Assembly (NCBI GenBank): GCA_905233445.1
Contig: CAJOEP010000011.1
Location: 1-63,494 of the forward strand
DNA length: 63,494 bases
Direction of reading: 5' to 3'
From: an uncultured Bacteroidales bacterium
GTDB lineage: Bacteria; Bacteroidota; Bacteroidia; Bacteroidales; F082
Shown here in pieces: positions 59,202-63,494 of this stretch. Each line of letters begins with the position of its first letter. Positions within the stretch are counted from its first letter, which is position 1. The notes under the pieces were generated by a model. The model ran no database searches, was not told the DNA's origin, and was given only the letters and a program-made list of their open reading frames with translations. Position numbers and translations under genes: made by a program.

Positions 59202-60029
59202 ATGAGAAGAAGCCTTTTATTAATAGGTGTAATCCTATTTTGTAATCATTGCTTTTCCTGGGATTTATCAGGTGTTGCAGGGGCTCGCAGCAATGCGATG
59301 GGTAATTGTTCAGTGTCGTTTAACGACTTCTGGAGCATTCTAAACAATCCGGCCGGCATGGCTGACTATCGGCTTTTCGGCGCGGGATTGACTTATGAAA
59401 ACCGATTTTTCATGAAGGAGCTGAGTTTTTACAACGCAGCTGTCGTAACTCCAATGAAAATCGGCACTTTCGGAGTGTCATACAGCAGGTTCGGGTTTGA
59501 GAATTTCAACGAAAACAAACTCGGACTGGGATATGCACGCTCTTTCGGTCCATATCTGAAAATGGGCTTAAAGCTTGATTATCTGTGGTTTAAGTTTTCC
59601 GATGATTATGAAAAACGACGAACTGCAACTTTTGAATTGGGAATTCAATCCGATATAACAAACGATTTACGCATTGGAGTTTATATCTTCAATCCGATAA
59701 ATGTGAAACTGCAAACCATTCATAATGAACGGATTCCTATAATTTTCAGATTCGGATTGTCCTATTATGTAACAAAAGATTTTTTGGCGACAACAGAGGT
59801 CGAATACAATTCCGACAGCAATTTGGATTATCGTTTCGGATTGGAATACAACACCTTAAAGGAATTTTACATCCGAGTCGGCGTTCACACCAATCCAGCC
59901 TCGGCTTGTTTCGGTGTCGGATACACGCTAAACCGCGTGGTTATTGATGTTTCCGCAACAATGAACCAATACACAGGTGTGTCGTTTCAAAGCAGTCTGA
60001 TTTTTAAAATTAAGGAGGCTGGTTTATGA
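59202..60029 (+). CDS. PorV/PorQ-like outer-membrane barrel protein
   Basis: The 275-residue protein has a signal peptide (MRRSLLLIGVILFCNHCFS) and an opening of the PorV/UPF0164-like barrel group: GARSNAMGNCSVSFNDFWSI followed by LNNPAGMADY, then alternating strands to the end. It does not match PorV or PorQ closely enough for a symbol. The next gene starts inside its stop codon (ATGA overlap, 4 bases), so the two barrels are made together. The partner carries a helix-hairpin-helix region. Function unknown. Confidence 0.7.
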   Translation: MRRSLLLIGVILFCNHCFSWDLSGVAGARSNAMGNCSVSFNDFWSILNNPAGMADYRLFGAGLTYENRFFMKELSFYNAAVVTPMKIGTFGVSYSRFGFENFNENKLGLGYARSFGPYLKMGLKLDYLWFKFSDDYEKRRTATFELGIQSDITNDLRIGVYIFNPINVKLQTIHNERIPIIFRFGLSYYVTKDFLATTEVEYNSDSNLDYRFGLEYNTLKEFYIRVGVHTNPASACFGVGYTLNRVVIDVSATMNQYTGVSFQSSLIFKIKEAGL

Positions 60030-62116
60030 AACGATTTTTGATACCTATTTTAATAATGCTTCCGTGTCTGGCGTTTTCGCAAAACGAAATCACCGATGAA
60101 ATCATCATCGACCAGATTGAAAGAATGATGGAAAACTCTGAAGAAGAAATAGATTTTGCAGAGTTAATTGAAGAATATTGGACGATTTGTGAAAACAAAA
60201 TCAACATCAACAATCCCGACGAGCTGAATCAACTGATTGAGTTACATTTAGTTAATGTCTTTATCGTTGAGAAAATCAATGATTACCGGAAAAACTACGG
60301 CAACTTTATGCTTTTTGATGAACTGACTTTCGTTGAAGGCATCGACGAAATGACGCTAAACATTCTTAATCCAGTGATTTGCTTTGAAAAACCGCAGGAG
60401 AAAGAGAAACTTCGAGCAAGAGATTTGTTGAAATACGGCAAGCATCAAACGATTTTCCAAATTGAGCAGTGTTTCAATAAAAAGGCTGGTTATCAAGATG
60501 TTAGCGATTCAATTTTATATGATAATCCTAACAAAAAGTATCTTGGGAGTCCGCAGAAAATGCTTTTGCGTTACAGTTTCAGCTCAAATAACAAGCTGGA
60601 ATTTGGCTTTGCGCTGGAAAAAGATGCTGGAGAATACCTGTTTTCGCCTAAAATCAATGATTCGATTAAAACTTTGATTGGCGACAAGGCATACAAAACA
60701 ATTGATTTTGTGTCGTTTCATTTTTTAATAAACGATTATAAATTTGTCAAGACTCTGGCACTTGGCGACTACCAACTTTCTTTTGGTCAAGGTGTTACGA
60801 TGGGTTCAGGACTGGCGTTTGCGGCAAGTGGAGGCTCACTTTTAAGAAAAAGCAAGAAGATTCGCGCTTCAAAATCAGCAAACGAAGTGCGATATCTGCG
60901 CGGTGTCGCCACAACTCTGAATTACAGAAATTGGGATTTGACAGTGTTTTACTCCAACAAAAATGTCGATGCCAATGTCAGCGTCGTTGACAGTCTCGGC
61001 GAGCCGCTTGTTGTGACTGCATTGCAACAGACAGGATTGCACCGCACTTATGGCGAACTTATTGACCGTCACGCGATTAGGCAACAGCTGTTTGGTGGAA
61101 ATTTGAGTTATAGAAGCAATCGTTTTCAGATTGGCTACACCATCCATAAAACTGTTTTGAGTTGTGAGCTTAATCCCGACCCTCGATTGTACAACACATT
61201 TTATTTTCGAGGCAAATCACTTGTAAATCAAGGAGTTGACTTTTATTATGTTTTGAAAAAGTTTGCGTTTTATGGCGAAGCTGCAATCAGCGATAACCTT
61301 GCTCCTGCCGCACTGCTCGGAACGACCGTTCAACCTGCAGGATATATTGATTTTACTGTACTTTACAGGTACTACGACAAGAAATATCAGAACTTTTACA
61401 GCAACTCTTTCGCTGCGGGAAGTTCTCGCAACGAAAAAGGCCTATATCTCTCAACATCAATCACTTTTGCGCCTCGCTGGAAGCTGATAGCGACTGCCGA
61501 TTTTCCGCAATACGACTGGATTAAGACCACGGCATACGCTCCAAGCCGAACGCAAGATTACAATTTGCAAGTTGAACATCAAATAAATAGCAAGTCTTTG
61601 TTTTTCATCCAATTGAGATACAAAGACAAGGAAAAAAACGGTTCAAGTGAGAACACTTATATACGAAATCTTATTCACGAACGGAAGATGTCACTTCGTT
61701 TTCACATCACCTACCCTATTGGCAACGATTTTATTCTGAAAAACCGAGTAGAATTTAGCACAAACAAAGATGTGTCAAAAAACGGCACAAGTTATCTGAT
61801 ATATCAGGATATTCTGTATAATCCGGAGACTTGTCCTTACAGTTTTGCGTTTAGATACGCTTTGTTTGACAGTCCGAATGGTGCTGTTTATGCTTATGAA
61901 AATGATATCTTAAACTCGTTTGCTATCGGTAGTTTTTATCATAAAGGCTTGAGAATCTATCTGTTAGGAAAGGTAAAACTCCGATGGGGAGTTGCGATAA
62001 ACGCAAAAATCGGTTGCACATTTTATACCGATGTGAATGAAATTGGCAGCGGATTGGAGCTTATTGAGGGAAACCTGAAAACAGATGGAAAACTGCAACT
62101 CGTTTGGAAGTTGTAG
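60026..62116 (+). CDS. Helix-hairpin-helix outer-membrane barrel protein
   Basis: The 696-residue protein has a signal peptide (MKRFLIPILIMLPCLAFS), a helical region with two ComEA-like helix-hairpin-helix motifs (ININNPDELNQLIELHLVNV, then FMLFDELTFVEGIDEMTLNI; residues about 55-115), and a barrel of about 500 residues (GDYQLSFGQGVTMGSGLAFA onward) ending WKL. HHH motifs often bind DNA, so a role in DNA uptake or handling at the outer membrane is possible, as is a purely structural role. It overlaps the upstream barrel gene by 4 bases and ends 2 bases from the convergent DUF58 gene. Confidence 0.75.
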   Translation: MKRFLIPILIMLPCLAFSQNEITDEIIIDQIERMMENSEEEIDFAELIEEYWTICENKININNPDELNQLIELHLVNVFIVEKINDYRKNYGNFMLFDELTFVEGIDEMTLNILNPVICFEKPQEKEKLRARDLLKYGKHQTIFQIEQCFNKKAGYQDVSDSILYDNPNKKYLGSPQKMLLRYSFSSNNKLEFGFALEKDAGEYLFSPKINDSIKTLIGDKAYKTIDFVSFHFLINDYKFVKTLALGDYQLSFGQGVTMGSGLAFAASGGSLLRKSKKIRASKSANEVRYLRGVATTLNYRNWDLTVFYSNKNVDANVSVVDSLGEPLVVTALQQTGLHRTYGELIDRHAIRQQLFGGNLSYRSNRFQIGYTIHKTVLSCELNPDPRLYNTFYFRGKSLVNQGVDFYYVLKKFAFYGEAAISDNLAPAALLGTTVQPAGYIDFTVLYRYYDKKYQNFYSNSFAAGSSRNEKGLYLSTSITFAPRWKLIATADFPQYDWIKTTAYAPSRTQDYNLQVEHQINSKSLFFIQLRYKDKEKNGSSENTYIRNLIHERKMSLRFHITYPIGNDFILKNRVEFSTNKDVSKNGTSYLIYQDILYNPETCPYSFAFRYALFDSPNGAVYAYENDILNSFAIGSFYHKGLRIYLLGKVKLRWGVAINAKIGCTFYTDVNEIGSGLELIEGNLKTDGKLQLVWKL

Positions 62117-62118
62117 TG

Positions 62119-63048
62119 TTAATATAGTTTCTGTCGTTTAATCAGGTATGCGGTAAGCACCTGATCATACAGTTTGTTGATGTCGGCTTCAACGTAGTCT
62201 ATTTGGTATTGGTAACAATGGCGGAGAATCTCGTCTTTTCGCGCCTTCATGATTTGCTCGTATTTCTCCTTGACTTCCATCGGGTTGAGTTTCACCACAT
62301 CGCCAGATTCGAGGTCGACAAAACGATATGGACGGTTCTCGAATTCGAGTTTCTGCTCGAGCAGACCGTCGTGGACATGGAACAACACCACTTCATGTTT
62401 GTTGTAGCGCAGATGCTCAAGCGCGGCAAATAAATCGTCATGCGATTCGAGGCTGTCGATCATGTCGCTGAAGATAATAACAAGCGAGCGTTTGTGCGTC
62501 ATCTCCGCAATCTTGTGAAGGCAGGCGGTGGCGTTGGTGTTTTGCTTTTTGTTCTTGTCGTAAGGCAGCAGAAGCTTCTCCAACTCGTTGTAAATCATAT
62601 TGATATGCACCGGAGCGAGTTTGGCATCAGTGTGAACGGTGATGTCATCGTCAAACAAATCCAGACCCACCGCGTCACGTTGACGGCGCATCAGCTCCAT
62701 CAAGGCGGCGGCACTATAGACAGAAAACCATAGTTTGTTTGGATTCTGATAGTCAAGTCGTTGGCGCACAGGGAAATACATACTTGAGCTGGTGTCGATG
62801 ACAAGCTGGCAGCGGAGGTTGGTCTCCTCCTCGTAACGTTTCACAAACAGTTTTTCGGTTCGTCCATAAAGTTTCCAGTCGATATTACGTATCGGCTCGC
62901 CGGTATTGTACAACCGATGTTCCGCAAACTCGACTGAAAACCCATGAAACGGACTCTTATGAAGTCCTGTTATGAAGCCCTCGACAATCTGTCGGGCATG
63001 AAACTCAAGACTCCCAAGAGTAGCTATGTTAGCTTTGTCTAATGCCAT
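62119..63048 (-). CDS. DUF58 protein (VWA-like)
   Basis: The 309-residue protein has the DUF58 core (FSVEFAEHRLYNTGEPIRNI and then DWKLYGRTEKLFVKRYEEET), followed by a VWA-like fold with the metal site VIDTSSSM and a later FSDMIDSL loop. Such proteins usually lie next to MoxR AAA+ ATPases, but none is seen in this window. It is cytoplasmic. The palindromic element at 63058-63141 lies between it and trxA, so it may be transcribed from the trxA promoter. Convergent with the HHH barrel gene. Confidence 0.85.
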   Translation of the reverse strand: MALDKANIATLGSLEFHARQIVEGFITGLHKSPFHGFSVEFAEHRLYNTGEPIRNIDWKLYGRTEKLFVKRYEEETNLRCQLVIDTSSSMYFPVRQRLDYQNPNKLWFSVYSAAALMELMRRQRDAVGLDLFDDDITVHTDAKLAPVHINMIYNELEKLLLPYDKNKKQNTNATACLHKIAEMTHKRSLVIIFSDMIDSLESHDDLFAALEHLRYNKHEVVLFHVHDGLLEQKLEFENRPYRFVDLESGDVVKLNPMEVKEKYEQIMKARKDEILRHCYQYQIDYVEADINKLYDQVLTAYLIKRQKLY

Positions 63049-63057
63049 ACCTTAGGT

Positions 63058-63141
63058 GTCATTTCGAGCGAAACGGAGTGGAGAAATCTCAATTAAAATA
63101 TATGAGATTTCTCCATTCCGCTCCGCTCCAGTCGAAATGAC
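63058..63141. repeat. 84-bp palindromic repeat element (REP/MITE-like)
   Basis: Outer arms GTCATTTCGA (63058-63067) and TCGAAATGAC (63132-63141), inner arms GGAGAAATCTCA (63080-63091) and TGAGATTTCTCC (63103-63114). The GTCATTTCGA...GGAGAAATCTCA pattern resembles dispersed palindromes known from many Bacteroidota genomes. Confidence 0.8.
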
Positions 63142-63151
63142 AAAGCGAGAA

Positions 63152-63469
63152 TTACAAAAACTTTTTCAGTTTCTCTTCGAACACTGCTTTTGGAGCGCCA
63201 CCGACGTGTTTCTCGACGACTTCGCCGTTCTTGAAGAATAGCACTGTTGGCACATTTCTGATGCCGAACTGTGAGGCGAGAGCGCCACATTCGTCAACGT
63301 CAGCTTTCACGACCTTTGCCTTGCCTGCGTATTCGTCAGCCAACTGATCCATATAAGGAGCAATCATGCGGCACGGACCGCACCATGTTGCGCCGAAGTC
63401 AACCATTACAGGGACTTCCGATTTCAAGACTTCTTCCTCGAAGTTCTGTTCATTGATTTGCTTTGCCAT
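63152..63469 (-). CDS. trxA: Thioredoxin
   Basis: The 105-residue protein is a standard thioredoxin with the redox site WCGPC (residues 29-33), the buried aspartate in VDFGATWC, and the cis-proline in RNVPTVLFF. It has no signal peptide, so it acts in the cytoplasm as a general disulphide reductase. Its start is 25 nt from the window's right end, so the promoter is not complete here. The palindromic element follows its stop by about 10 nt. Confidence 0.97.
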   Translation of the reverse strand: MAKQINEQNFEEEVLKSEVPVMVDFGATWCGPCRMIAPYMDQLADEYAGKAKVVKADVDECGALASQFGIRNVPTVLFFKNGEVVEKHVGGAPKAVFEEKLKKFL

Positions 63470-63494
63470 AATAAATGTTTTAATTAGTAAATTA

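Noticed and set aside
1..63494. CRISPR arrays, transposases or integrases
   Set aside because: No regularly spaced direct repeats and no recombinase or transposase motifs were seen on either strand.

Overview
The window is chromosomal DNA of a member of the Bacteroidota, most likely order Bacteroidales. Supporting signals are the lineage-specific promoter (-33 TTG, about 19 nt, -7 TAnnTTTG) seen upstream of more than a dozen genes, little Shine-Dalgarno sequence, an elongated NusB and Rho, the type IX secretion protein PorQ, a TonB-dependent receptor/DUF4249 pair, DUF3078, DUF4293 and PEGA-domain envelope proteins, and menaquinone genes. PNGase F-like, GH20 and secreted peptidase genes suggest, as inference, life on host glycoproteins. 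No rRNA, CRISPR array, transposase, integrase or prophage was seen.

Layout. 1-5.1 kb (minus strand): recF (cut by the window edge), porQ, nusB, and a GT2 glycosyltransferase fused to a membrane/Rossmann-like half. 5.1-7.8 kb (plus): a second sugar-transfer protein and a lipid-linked sugar flippase. 7.8-11.3 kb: a DMT exporter, parE and a phosphopantetheinyl transferase. 11.3-15.3 kb: a tandemly duplicated pair of PEGA barrel protein plus small lipoprotein. 15.4-19.8 kb: a MalY-like lyase facing a TonB receptor/DUF4249 pair. 19.9-24.3 kb: tRNA-Tyr, tRNA-Arg and the sbcDC nuclease. 24.5-26.8 kb: a GH20 hexosaminidase lipoprotein.

The accessory block is 26.8-37.3 kb: a Bro-N/Fic protein, a palindrome-rich spacer, an AT-rich DUF4365 protein, a convergent two-gene module (PLD-SNF2 helicase followed by an Eco57I-class methyltransferase), a 112-nt long hairpin just upstream of that module, and a DUF3791/DUF3990/small-partner trio resembling a toxin-antitoxin unit. 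Together they look like a compact defence island and are the best candidate for an under-described system.

37.5-46.1 kb: a GLPGLI/PNGase F fusion divergent from an S9 peptidase, two tRNA-Leu, trmD-rplS, rlmB, a tandem TonB_C protein, a DUF3078 barrel and a YfcE-like phosphoesterase. 46-53.5 kb: DUF4293, rho, a short M64-like peptidase, an HTH protein, a Na/phosphate transporter, a VWA protein, and an unusual fusion of a sigma-factor-like region with a macrodomain-like domain. 53.5-59.1 kb (minus): DUF456, a C69 dipeptidase, rarA, menG, menA and msrC. 59.2-63.5 kb: an outer-membrane barrel pair, a DUF58 protein, an 84-bp palindromic repeat and trxA.

All calls come from reading the sequence; no database search was possible. 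Family names rest on recognised motifs and are least certain for the DUF families and the small proteins.
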